A stretch of DNA of 64,000 bases from Blasia pusilla (Eukaryota; Marchantiophyta; Marchantiopsida; Blasiales): contig CM114271.1 of NCBI GenBank assembly GCA_050084515.1, forward strand, positions 992,001 through 1,056,000, in the 5' to 3' direction. The notes beneath the pieces are model-generated. The model made no database searches. It was not told the DNA's origin and was given only the letters and a program-made list of their open reading frames with translations. This document shows positions 13,013 through 24,141 of this stretch, piece after piece; within the stretch, counting starts at the first letter, position 1, and the number at the start of each line of letters is the position of its first letter. A program made the position numbers and the translations under genes.

Positions 13013-13049
13013 TGTGGTAAATATTCTTAGACGGTCACTGAATTGCGAA

Positions 13050-13440
13050 ATGAATGAGTATATTTTCTGACCACGGGGACCAGAGGGTCATTGGACTTAG
13101 TTTTGCGAGTTCAGAGAGAGTTGAGTTATTTTTCTAGTCCATGGGAAGCCGAAAGGCTTATGGGACCCCATCGCATCCGACAGCCTCCTTCAAATCCAGA
13201 TTTCAAGCATTTTTGCTTGAAATCTCCAAATTTCCGACTGAGGATATTTGTTTCGTCAACGAAGGCCCCATTTTTTTTCCAAATTCTTAACACAGGAGCA
13301 CAGTCAAGTCAAGGAACACAAAAGAGAGAAGATTAATGAAAGAAAGAAAGGAGTATTGTCCACGGGATCCCCGAGCGCCATGGGACTTCGATTTGAAAAT
13401 TGTGCAACAGGGCAGAGAGAAACCTCTGTCTCAGGTTTAG
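13050..13440. repeat. Two further copies of the 9.2-kb dispersed repeat
   Basis: The block CCACGGGGACCAGAGGGTCA plus GGACTTAGTTTTGCGAGTT (about 13070-13120) and the block at 13316-13410 match the segment near 9245-9350. The intervening 13190-13260 also has a short inverted stretch around AAGCATTTTTGCTT. Confidence 0.45.
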
Positions 13441-13779
13441 TAAAAGCGCCGAGTGACTTCAATCGTCCAATTGGCCTCATCTTCATTTCTAGATTCGCTT
13501 ACGAAAGCTTCTGCTTCCACCTTGCCACGAAACCGAGTAACCAACGACACAATCCCTCTGTGTACGAATAACACCACCTGCGCTGGATGAGCTTAATCAA
13601 TTATACCCTTAAGCGCAACGCAATTCTCCTCACATCTCATCTCACTATCGTCAGTCCTCGGTTCTTCCGTCTACGAACGACTCCACCTGAACCGGATCAA
13701 CTAAACTCAATACTACTCTTCAACTAAATTCCATTCGGAGGGACCGAGGAACGACATCACCCGTGCTGGATAACCTCGA

Positions 13780-14400
13780 CTCAATTCAACTCGCGCCGGA
13801 TCACCTCAACTCATTTCTACACTTCAACGCAACTCAACTCTACTCGTGACGCTGGATCACCTCAACTCTATTCTCTTCTTCATCGGAACTCAATTCTACT
13901 CGTGCTGTCGGATGACCTCAACTCAATTCTACTCTCCAAAGCAACTCAACTCAACTCAACTCTACTCTTCAATAAAATCTCAACTCGATTCTACTCTTCA
14001 ATGCAACTCGACTCAATTCTTCTCTTCAACGCAACTCAACTATACTCGTGCGGGATCACCTGAACTCGATTCTCGTCTTCAACGCAACGCAACTGAATTC
14101 TATCTCCTCTTCAATGCAACTCAACTCAATTCTTCCCTTCAACGCAACTCTCCTCTCCTCTCCTCGTGAGAGATCACCTGAAAGTCGATTCTCTTCGTCG
14201 ACGCTACTCAAATTTAACTCATCTTCGATACAACTCAACTCAATTATTCTCTTCAACGAAACAAAAATCTACTCTACTCGTGCGGGATCACCTGAACTCG
14301 ATTATCTTCGTCAACGCAACTCAACTCTATCAGAGCGTTCTACGGATCAATTCTAGTCTTCAACGCAACTCAATTTTACTCGCTCCTCCAGACCTCATCA
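13780..14400. repeat. Two-level minisatellite: ~115-bp unit built from CAACTCAATT-like decamers
   Basis: The phrase CTCGTGCGGGATCACCTGAA recurs at 14047, 14162 (diverged) and 14279, giving steps near 115-118 bp. Looser versions lie at 13788, 13847 and 13900. Between them are runs of CAACTCAACTC and TTCAACGCAACTC. The overlapping open frames on both strands are repeat artefacts. Confidence 0.85.
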
Positions 14401-14427
14401 CCCTCTCCTCCCCTGTCCCAAACCACT

Positions 14428-14610
14428 AACTCCGGTTAATCGTTAAACTCCCCGCCCTCTGACCTCATCGCGCAGTCCGCCTTCCTCCCTCTCGTCCTCT
14501 GTCTCCGAGAACTAACTCCGGTTAAACTCCTCGCCCTCTGACCTCACCTCGCTCCCCCCTCCCCTCTCCTCTTCCGTCTCCACTAAGTAACTGCGGTTAA
14601 ACTCCCCGCC
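14428..14610. repeat. Tandem repeat, about 86- and 74-bp steps, C/T-rich
   Basis: AACTCCGGTTAA...ACTCCCCGCCCTCTGACCTC starts at 14428 and 14514, and a shorter third copy starts near 14588. The array directly follows the CAACT minisatellite. Confidence 0.75.
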
Positions 14611-15125
14611 AGCTTTAGGTCTTCTTCTAAGCTTTGATAACATCTAGGGGAGCAAGTTTTATCGTGTTAAACTATTCTAAGAAGCGATGAAGGGGTTATG
14701 GGAGAGGTTTTACATTTTGCTATTTATTGTACTCTTCTTATGGTTTTGATAAATTGATTGGGTTTAATTATTGTGCTCTACGAGGAGAGTGCCTTCTTGA
14801 TTTTGCAGGAAAAATATTTTATTTTATTTTTATGAGCAATAAGGAAAACAAATAAAGTCCTTTCACTCCATGCAAATTCATTCCCTCACATGGCACAGGC
14901 TGCATACTAGTTGTAGTTAGAGGAGCTTTCATAGCTTTGGAACATGCCCAAATCAATGAGCTTAAGACGCCTGCTTGGGCATGAGGAGACGTCATTGTTT
15001 GAGGTTTTTTTGGGTAGTCGTTCTCTTAGTGGTTTTGATATTGGTGAGTTTAGTTTTAGGGGGTTCCCCATTTTTCTTTGCCTATGGCCATCAAAGAGAA
15101 AAATATACATATAAATAGAAAATAG

Positions 15126-15600
15126 AATGGGAAACCCATCAGGATAAAAACGAGGGGGCATAGAGAGGCAAAAAACCCCAAGAGCCACAACCGGCCCCGA
15201 GGAGAAAGAAGGGGGCCTCCCCCCTAACGACCAAAATCACCAACAGAAAAGACAATATCAACAACACCTAGAGAATTATGACTACTACTAAGTGGGCCTC
15301 TAGCATTGGCGTCTACAACCGCTTGAGCCCGCCGCAAAGCTATGGAGACCTGTTGCTTACAATAGAGTATTGCAGTGGCTAAGGACAACCCATTTTTCGA
15401 CTGGAAAAGATGGGCGCAATCCGTAAGGAACGAGTCAAACCTCTCCCCCATAGCCCCGTACATATCAATGACTAAGGGAGATAAATCAATGTCTGTCATG
15501 AAGTCGACCATAAATGTGGGTCTTCTTGATCGCCACCGCCGCCACCCCTTCTACCAATCTCCGTGATGCCACCACTTGGGCTTGCATGGACATCAAATGT
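15126..15600 (-). mobile_element. Tail of a LINE-like retroelement, degenerate (copy 2)
   Basis: A 475-bp segment is shared, in the same orientation, with 36027-36500. Common landmarks are GACAATATCAACAACAC, GTGGGCCTCTA/TGTGGGCCTCTC, GCAAAGCTATG and CGCAATCC with GAACGAGTCA. The minus-strand frame 15224-15511 (95 aa, with SPLVIDMYGAMGERFDSFL and QQVSIALRRAQAV) resembles the C-terminal tail found after reverse transcriptases in some plant non-LTR elements. That resemblance is from memory and weak. No reverse transcriptase domain remains. Confidence 0.5.
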
Positions 15601-16240
15601 GACCTTGGTGTTCCTAAGTTTTCGAGTCCCCCTCTTTTGAGATCCTCTTTTTAAAATCTGATGGTTTTCCCCATCTTATTTTATTCAGGTCTTGTCTTTC
15701 CGATTTAAGACAAAGGGTAAACTCTCCCATGAAAACAAACCAAAGACCGAACAGAAACACATTCTAAATTTTTGGTTAGCAATTTCTATCCATAAACTTT
15801 ATGTGACCATATCATGTGGAGGAATTGGTTGGCAAGATCATCATAGTGATTGTAATTTTGACCCCTCCAATCTCACTTGGAGAGGCTAGTTTGTGAATAT
15901 ATCTAGCAACACAAGTTTTCAATGATGACGAATGTTATAGTTGAAAACTTGCATGAATAATAAGGATGAATGTCTTATCTTATGCTTGTCATAATCATCA
16001 CACTCTTTTTATTGTTACTCTTACTATAGACAATACATCCCAGCGGCATCAGCATTGATGGGACTATTATGATGGATGCCCACTCATGTCTTGAATCCGA
16101 GCGATTAATAGCATAGCTCATTGGCTTGTTTGTCATTTTCCAAGGTTCGTCAACATTACCCACACTTCCATGTCTGCGTGTTGATCGAGGGGCTTGCTGG
16201 GTCTGAAGACTTTCCGACTTTCATATTAGAAATGAATTCA

Positions 16241-16390
16241 TGTGCCGGGAGACCCGGGAGATCCGGGATAATCATAGCCGGTTAAAATCAAAAATTTCCG
16301 ATTCATGGGAAACTCGTTGGCAAAACTCAAGATTAATGGGTTTCTTTGTAAAAGGTATCTGAAAACCGGTAATGTACTGTTTCCATGAAA
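16241..16390. repeat. Dispersed repeat, inverted partner at 43935-44160
   Basis: GGAGATCCGGGATAA, AGCCGGTTAAA, AATTTCCGATT and CTGAAAACCGG occur in this order here and, on the opposite strand, at 43935-44160. The minus-strand 179-aa frame over 16272-16811 begins in this repeat and has no domain I recognise. Confidence 0.65.
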
Positions 16391-17684
16391 GCACTCCCCG
16401 GCCACAGCACCCACCCTCATGCCCAAACTTTTCCAAGATAAGTTCGAAGACTTTCCAGCTTTCAAAATTAGAGATGAATGCGCGCCCACCCTCATACCCA
16501 AACGAATATTCCCTGTCATTGCTTGAAGGTGCAAAGGAATGTCGGAAATCTGGAGATGGCACTAGATGCACAGGATATCCACGGACTGCGCTCAAGATGG
16601 CAAATCTAAGCTTTCGATCCGTAAACTGTGCTCGCGAGCAATGCAACTTTTGACGAACAACTCCCGGTGAAAATAGCAAATCGAATCCCGAGGATCCGCT
16701 AACCTTTCTTGAAAACAATGCAACGTTAGGGATCCATCCGCAATCTCCATTTCTACTCACCTCGCCTATGCATACCCGACATGGACTTCCAAACAAAGCT
16801 TGACCACTCACATGGAAGACTCACTAGAACCATTGAATTCTATCACAAAGTACACGTTTTCTACACACCCGAGAACCCCCTTCTTGAAAGCTGGGCTCGG
16901 GAGACTCTAAGACGCACGCAAGAGAATTAGCATTAGCAACAAACGCAACAAGATTATGTTTATCGTGGACACTTAAAATCGGCAAGTTCTTGCCGACATT
17001 GGTCTATCAAATGCCGTTGAGGGAAACTAAATGTAATCTTCTCAAAGATGCTTTCCATCAATCAAACATTTTCAACAACGACGTGCCACTTGTGAATCTT
17101 ACTAATCTTCCTTGTTAATGTACATTAGGGCCATTCTACCCAATACATCGGTATTGCATCCTCTTATTGGGCTAAGTTAACGGTTTATTGATGTGGAGTA
17201 CTAAGTAGTAGGAGTTTCTAAGTTGAAAGATCTCCCATTACATCATGGGAAGAAACTACGGTAAAAACATTAAAAATGGTTGAGATTCAGACACCATCTT
17301 TTGGAGGAGTGCTTCCACATATTTAAGTTCTCCCACATTTTCACTCTTGGGGAGCCCGGATTCAAAAACCTGAGGATGCATAGCCGTGAGGTCGGGGCAA
17401 AACAGGGAGGATCTCAGATGCCTGGGTTTCACGAAAGGGCAGAAGAGATGGTGCTAAAATTTAGCAGATGACTGATGTACACAAGCTTCCGTGTATGCAC
17501 AAATTTACTCGATGTACAAAAAGGGAAATCCCATTTTCCAAATTGAACGGAGCTAAGACTTATGGCTGCGTGACGTTGAGGAAAAGGACGATTGACTGGT
17601 AATGTCTTTGCCTGCCATTTGCTGCTCCCCATCCTCTAGGCAGTGACGTAGCTCCATGTCAGGGGACTACATAGACCGCTAGCT
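16391..17684. other. Intergenic, nothing recognised
   Basis: No coding exon, RNA gene or transposon is recognisable. The right end is the 3' flank of the primase gene, whose stop codon is at 17685-17687 on the minus strand. Confidence 0.5.
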
Positions 17685-20600
17685 TTACCAGTTTAACGCT
17701 GGTCTTGCAGCCAAGTCCTGTAATTTCGCACGATGGTTGTTCTCCACCTCAGCCTAGTGATGAAGAGATCGAGGAATCAGTCCAATTGCAACCAACTGAG
17801 TAAACAGCAATCCAGCGGGATTAGGGCTTTGCACTACCTTAGAGGCCCGCATGAGCGGCTCGAGAAACGATGACCTGAAGTAATGTATCGATTTTGCCAG
17901 CGTCGTCCTCTCCCAATCTGCAGCAAACACTTTCGCTATTACTCGAATCCATATTACAACACCACACCCTAAACATACCATACAAGATGGGTCGAATGAC
18001 AGAAGAAGGCACGTGACGTAGGCAGTTGTGTGGGAGTCTATAGGTATACAAAACCAGACATTCCCTAACATTACCTTTCAATTTGGGAGTAGACAGAGAG
18101 CTATCTTCAACGTCGTCCTTATTGAGCTCGTAAAGTAGCTGCAGATGCCAAATACACGAAGGTTACACATAAGCCAAAATACAGGCTGAGGAAAAGTTGA
18201 CCACCAACTCCCAGCGGGTAACGCAAACGACCAGACTTGAAAATATCTCGACCCTCAGTGACGGATACACCGAAGCTCTGCCAAAATCCAGAAGCCGTCC
18301 TCCGTAATGAAAGCTTCACAAATCTTCGACGAGAGCTTGACTAATCCATGAATCCACTTACCTGACTTAGAGTCGGGACCTCCATGGGATTGAAGTCCTC
18401 ACAACTTCTTGGATCTATTGGCACACAAACACGTCCTGCAGGGGCATCCTCATCAGGTCACCTTCTTCAGTCGATATCGGATTACAGAAGGTCCGTACGT
18501 TTCCGGAAAGGATCATAACGTCTCCTGCTTTAAAGAAAGATGTGACTCCAGAGAGCAAATTTCAACTGTACACATCAAGTTCACCGCTGCTGTATATTGT
18601 GGCCCCACTGTCCAAGCAGGTGTCTCAAAAGAAGGTGAACATGACCATCAAACGACATGTTATATCATACCCAGGAGATGGCTCATAAGAGATCATACCT
18701 GTTTTCGGATGCACACAAAACGGCGATTTGAGAAGATGGTTCATATGTTTCGACACCTGAGGAGATACAGGAGATATCAGCGATGAAGAAAGCATTACGC
18801 GATTGCTTAATCGCGTAATTGATACTTGAACTACACAAGATTATGCAAAGCCATCGCACCTCCATATCAAGTCGCGGATACGTATAAGAGAAGACAATCT
18901 CCTCCACACATCGCCTTAAGGCTTGCCCCTGCATTTCACATCATACTGTTACAATCAAAATACTAACATCTGACAGCTTCAGCAACTAACATCATGCAAT
19001 CCGTGAAAACTCGTCTCCGTTTGGCAACTATCCACACCAGAAAAAAATGTGACAGATCCATGTTGCTTAGGGTGAAGGCATCAACGAGATACTCTCTCCA
19101 ACCGAGTAACTTGGGGTTTTCAGAAAATATAACATTGGATGCATTTTGAGAGAGTCGGAGGTAGGAGTAGGAATCCATCAACCAATTTTGTCCCTTAAAG
19201 ACGTGCGAAGTATTTTAAACAAATCACTTTGGGAAATATCTGATGACAAGTGCTCAGACGTGCAATTCCCTCTTGGCAGACTCTCTGTTCCCCAAAGAGA
19301 AAATATTCAACAAAAGTCACCTTAAATTTCCCTTGTTCCAGAAGTTGCTTCAGTTGCCTCCAACGTGCTCCATTCGGTTCATCTTTGCCAGATGCTGACC
19401 TTCTGCCTTCCTGCCACCTGCCTCGCAATTGTGCCCTTACATCTGACAACTCCCCGCTAAATTATTTTAGTTGAGGATCCACTTGTCCCCCAAATGGACG
19501 AAATGTCTAGAGGAATCTTTGGCAGACGCCAGGGCCAGAGATTCAGATCAACTACACACTACCAATGAGACTCACATCACAAGTGGAAGGAAAACTTACT
19601 ATCATCTAGCACCATCTCAAGGACCTTTTCATAGTTTTCCTCTGGGGCAAGTAGACTTTGGTTTAAGAGTATCTTCTCCTCGAAGTAATGCTTGAGCACC
19701 TCTGTATAGGCTCTCCTAGACACATGGCAAACAAACGGCACATGTCAAACTGACTGCGAAAAAGAAACACTCGTTGAAAATCATTTCAATGCAAAATGTC
19801 TCGCAGAGAACAATGATGGACTAGATGAATGCTATACATGTTGAGATGATACATTGCACTCCTTGTGTACTTGACGATCAAATCCAAAGGAGTTGAACTG
19901 GAATGTCAACATCAAAAAGTTGTGGAGGGCTAAAATAACTCACGATAATGAGGGGTGCAGGGCAGCACCTGGGAGAGTGACTTTCTTTCCGTTCATCTCA
20001 CTTCCCTGCAGTGAACTATTCCTCATTAAAAAACACATTCACAACTCCCCTCACCATGATGCATTGGAATTTCATCAAAACATGTCCTTTTTTAAAAAGA
20101 ATGAGATAAAATTGACATATTCATGTGGCAAGATGGTTTGTATAACCTTGTACACGCGAAAAAAGTCTGCGATCGAAGACCTTTGCTCGTTGGTCAATCT
20201 GCAGAATCACAATATTAATCCTATTTCAATCAAATTTTATCATTACTCCAAAATAGGTTCTCAGAGTTTCACCAGAACCCGTTCGTGGTTGGGGAAAAGA
20301 AACTTCAACAAAAATGGGGGAAGAGTATGCACAAACAGTGAAATAATGAATTCCACAAACACGTTAAGCAAATTGATCCTTTGGGCGACATGTTCCTATG
20401 ATAATTTAAAGACTTCTCTTGGTTGAAGTGGCGCAGATCCCTTTGCCATCTACTATTCAAACCAGCTCATGTCCGATTCTTGCAATTCATGAAAGAATGA
20501 TGAGGTCACCTGCGTGCTCTTGAATCACAAACCCAACAGTGAACACCACGTCGCCCACTGTAAACCCACAGCAAATGCTCAAAGCCAAAATCATCTGCGA

Positions 20601-22888
20601 AACATATTTGTCCATCAAACTCTGGAGGCAGGTGTTCTGCTCAATCTAAACAGGTCCAGACTTTTCAGTACAGAAATTGTGAGGGATTACGTTCTAATAA
20701 CAAGCCTGAGTATAGTAGAAGTAGAATCAATGTAATAGCATCAACCGTTGTAAGAAGAAACAATGCCACTCAGGGGTCTTGTAAATAGAGATAGGAGTAA
20801 AAACGTCTAAACAACACTTCACGAGACAAAATTGACAGGAAGATCCAAAGAAGCACAAAGTTCCATCAATATCATTCAGACATTGCCAAAGACCAATGTA
20901 GCCTGTAACTCACCTCTCAAACTGGTGTCCACAACTTTGATGGCAACAGTCATCAGAGGCCAGCATAGCAAGCAAATGTCAGCCCCACTGCAACAACTTC
21001 GAATGTCATCATAATCGGTCATATCCTGGAAGAAACATGCTGAAAGGTTAGAAAACCAAACTGCGCTCTGTACTTCAGTAACCTTCAAACAGTTCCTACA
21101 GGCTATTACGCATGATAGCTCCTCTCATCACATGTGATTCTATGCAAACAAAGGTTAAAGTCTATGGTTTTCCAGTCGTGGATTTCCACTTTGGTTTTCA
21201 TCAATTTCCTCCACCATGGAGGAAATTAATGAAAATCATTCACCTTTGCAGGAATTTTAGTAGGAACAGTGCACCGGGTTCACGTCTTGGTACAGAGAAT
21301 TGGGGACGAATATCATGTTGATCACAGGGGCTCTGGTACTCAGCAGGCACGACTCCTCAGATTTAACTTCGACTGGCGGACTGAAAATCTTTGAGCGGAA
21401 TGCTGACATATGGAACCTACCACATCGAAGACGAGCTCCCTCTCTACTGGTGAGAAGACCTTGTCTCCTCCCAGACTTGAGTACGCTGTTCGTTTGGATG
21501 GCTGTGACAACAAACCAACTTTCAGAGATTCTACTTTCAGAGGACATCTCAGAATTTCCAGAGTTCAATTTGGTAGTTTAACTATTTCATGTGACCTAGA
21601 GAACAGATAGAATTCCTCTGTGGCTTGACTGACGAACACAGGATTTTTTCAAGGCAAATTCAGACTCGCAATCGTTACTCGAAGTCAGATGGAACATGTT
21701 CGCCAGAAGAAAACTAGCAAAGAGCCAATTAGGTAATTGAGTAACAGAGCTAACAACACTCACGTCGACGTTGTAAACGGCCCCAATATCGATTTTGTGA
21801 GGACATTTTTCTCGAATGGCTGCCTCCATTTCAGAGGCGTCATGGAATGATAAGTACCGGAGATAGATTTCATGCTCTAATGTAAACGAGAACTCTCTTC
21901 GACCAAAGAAAGAGGGGTCGCACCCAGGATGCTTTCCATCTGTACCAATATAAGCAGGATTATTAATTTACGACAATTCTTTCACATTCTAAAGACAGCT
22001 GGAACCACTCCATCATGACAACACGAATTAAGAGAATAAATAACTGGCAAGCCTGAACATAGTCCATTTCGGGCCTGTCCCAAGACCTCCAAATGCTCAC
22101 CGTGACCGTAAGAAAGCCATTTGTGCACTTCGGTGTAGGGAAATAGCCTCCCTGAAACGAAGAACCACGGTGCAGTTAGCATTGCTCTGCAAAGCATTTA
22201 TCTCCCTCTCAAGTAAAAGGTCCTAAAGTTTTGAGAGAATCGACGTAACGCCTGCTGGATTATTCAATCCTCACGCAAAAAAGCTTCACTTCACTGTCAT
22301 CTGCATTCTGAGATTTACAATGCCACATTGACGTAGAGATGTAGATGAATTACAAAGGAGGTACATTTTGTTCTGGGAGGAGAGAAGGCAGCATCCAAAA
22401 TTACGCGAGGAGAAAGTAAAATGTTCAGAACTGGGAAGCTTACAGTGTCGTGTTTCTACAAGCGTCTGCAGCTAGAGTCAAATTAACGTTAAGATCTGGG
22501 TGAATTATAAGGACGGTAAATTTTCTTCAAGGCAAACAGAATGTACCATCGTAGAATTATGCAAGAAAGAAGCTTCGTGTTTCTTAAAGAGCGTGAAGCT
22601 AGAGTCAAGTCTGCGTTTCTAAAATCCGTGTCCAGAAACATTCCCAACTCGGTGCAGGAAGATTTCCGGCAAAATACCAGGTTACTGAAACAACCAGTCC
22701 TTAAACGCCGAACGAAGAAAACATGAAATCATATCGACCATCCCGGATGTTCGGCTGACACACAAAAGGCTCTCAAGCTCACCGTAATAGAGCTTCAAAT
22801 ACTCGGGGCTGAATTCTCCGGGAAGTTGAGGCGGCTGCGCAGGCGGAATAACATCAATCTCCATCGGTTTGGCAGAACTCATCACCAT
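17685..22888 (-). CDS. PRIM1: DNA primase small (catalytic) subunit
   Basis: This is the catalytic subunit of the DNA polymerase alpha-primase complex, which makes the RNA primers for nuclear DNA replication. Sixteen exons join in frame to 458 aa: 22783-22888, 22101-22151, 21764-21939, 21421-21501, 20914-21025, 20510-20594, 20147-20198, 19944-20005, 19600-19715, 19321-19442, 18860-18928, 18699-18756, 18362-18435, 18075-18138, 17838-17917 and 17685-17753. Visible motifs are [38 protein letters not shown], the metal-binding FDVDMTDYDD (Asp137 and Asp139), zinc cysteines in [11 protein letters not shown], the [12 protein letters not shown] nucleotide-site block, and the plant-type [19 protein letters not shown] and C-terminal ALNW. 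No lesion is seen. The start is taken at ATG 22888. An in-frame upstream ATG at 22948 and a downstream one at 22882 are alternatives. E2F-like sites upstream fit S-phase control. Confidence 0.97.
18794..18819. repeat. Small perfect hairpin in a PRIM1 intron
   Basis: ATTACGCGATT is followed after a 4-nt loop by AATCGCGTAAT, in the intron between exons 18860-18928 and 18699-18756. No function is evident. Confidence 0.6.
21193..21236. repeat. Hairpin in a PRIM1 intron (about 20-bp arms, loop CCA)
   Basis: GTTTTCATCAATTTCCTCCA pairs with TGGAGGAAATTAATGAAAA around CCA, with one mismatch. It lies in the intron between exons 21421-21501 and 20914-21025, close to that intron's middle. It could be a small foldback insertion. 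Confidence 0.6.
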
Positions 22889-23122
22889 TTCCTGAGATTG
22901 ATCGGCTGCTGAAGGCAACAGCAGCGCCCCCACAGATTGACGCCCCAAACGACAGCCAAGCTCCAGCGTCGCCTCTTCCTCCGCAGCTCCAATTGCCTTC
23001 TACTGAAACAGCGATGATCCGTCTCCCTCCTGAAATCACGGCACTCGCTCTCCTAAACTCAAAAAACTCAGTTGCCCTGCGCGCAATCCGAAGAAGTTTT
23101 CTCATTTCCCCGCGGATTTTTT

Positions 23123-23130
23123 TTTGGCGC
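23123..23130. promoter_or_regulatory. E2F-type site upstream of PRIM1
   Basis: TTTGGCGC matches the E2F consensus TTTSSCGC and lies about 235 bp upstream of the PRIM1 start codon. A near match (TTTCCCCGCG) lies at about 23105. Replication genes of plants are commonly driven by E2F in S phase, so this site is plausible. It has not been tested. Confidence 0.55.
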
Positions 23131-23237
23131 GGAATTTTTCACGACGTCATGAGATGGAAACTGCGTCGCGACGCCGGTAAATGTCGCGGCCACTTGGGTC
23201 TAGGCGACGTCCAATGAAATGGCAGCAGTCTCATCCC

Positions 23238-23260
23238 GTGGGCCCCACATGGGGGCCCAC
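23238..23260. promoter_or_regulatory. Paired site II-like (TGGGCC/GGCCCA) palindrome
   Basis: GTGGGCCCCAC is followed closely by GGGGGCCCAC. TGGGCC elements are known from promoters of proliferation-linked plant genes such as PCNA. The pair lies 350 bp upstream of PRIM1 and 880 bp upstream of the divergent Smr gene, so it could serve either. Confidence 0.45.
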
Positions 23261-23549
23261 ACGAATTAGATTAATTAAATCTAAAAAATTAATACTTATC
23301 ACTTCCTGATCGTTGACAACTTGACACCGCAAGCGGCGGGCGGCGTTACGTGGCAGAAACGAAACGTGACTCAACGGTTCGAAATAAAACAAAATAAAAT
23401 AAAAATCAATTGACCTTCGGATATCGACCGCAACGCGTGTCGCGGGCGGAGTCCCGCGGCTCCGGCGGGACGCGTCGCGAAGCTCGCGGAGTCTGTCTGT
23501 CCCCGCCGAGCAGCTCTTTGAAGAACAGAAATCTGCTTCCCATCGCCGG

Positions 23550-23557
23550 TTTCCCGC
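23550..23557. promoter_or_regulatory. E2F-type site in the shared PRIM1/Smr upstream region
   Basis: TTTCCCGC is an exact E2F consensus. It lies 660 bp upstream of PRIM1 and about 590 bp upstream of the Smr gene start, in the GC-rich part of the 1.25-kb divergent intergenic region. The plus-strand side around 23640-24140 is probably the Smr gene's 5' leader. Confidence 0.45.
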
Positions 23558-24141
23558 CGGTCGCTCGCCGGTCACCGTCGTCCGCGTTTCCTCGAGCTTC
23601 CTTGCTTTCTTTCTTTCCTTTCCCGTCAGTGGCTCCCTTTTTCCCCTCTACACTCGACCCGCCAAATCCGCGAGCCCTTCAGTCAGTGACAGCGCGACTG
23701 ACCGACTCCCGCGGCGGAGATGGCAACGAATGATCGATAGTCCTCTGTCAGCGTGTGAGAAAGAAACGAAGGAAAAAGAAAGCGGAGAAGGTCAAGACGC
23801 TCGAGCAACCAGACGCGCGACAGCGCTGCGCTGCGACGAAGACGTGAGAAACATGAGCAGAGAATAGAGATCTGAGATTGAAGGGATTTCGAGATTGAGA
23901 GACGAATGCGCAGCGTTTTGTCGGAGAGCGAGAGCAGAGGAGGCAGGTGCAAATGCGAGAGGAAGAAGAGACGAGTTTGAGGATTTTCTGAGCGGAGGGA
24001 AATTGGGTGCGAGGAGAGAGGAGTGCAGTGATTGGGCCGGGGAACTGGAGTTGTGGAGGAAGGGGGAGACGTTGGAGCGTGGTGTCTGTTGCGGCGCTGC
24101 TGTTGCCCTCCGAGCGGTGGAGAGGGAACCCGGATTGAAGT

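Noticed and set aside
13246-14429. Several plus-strand frames of about 90-110 aa
   Set aside because: They are minisatellite translations with conflicting frames and strands.
16272-16811. 179-aa minus-strand frame
   Set aside because: It has no recognisable domain and begins inside a dispersed repeat. No splice partners were seen.
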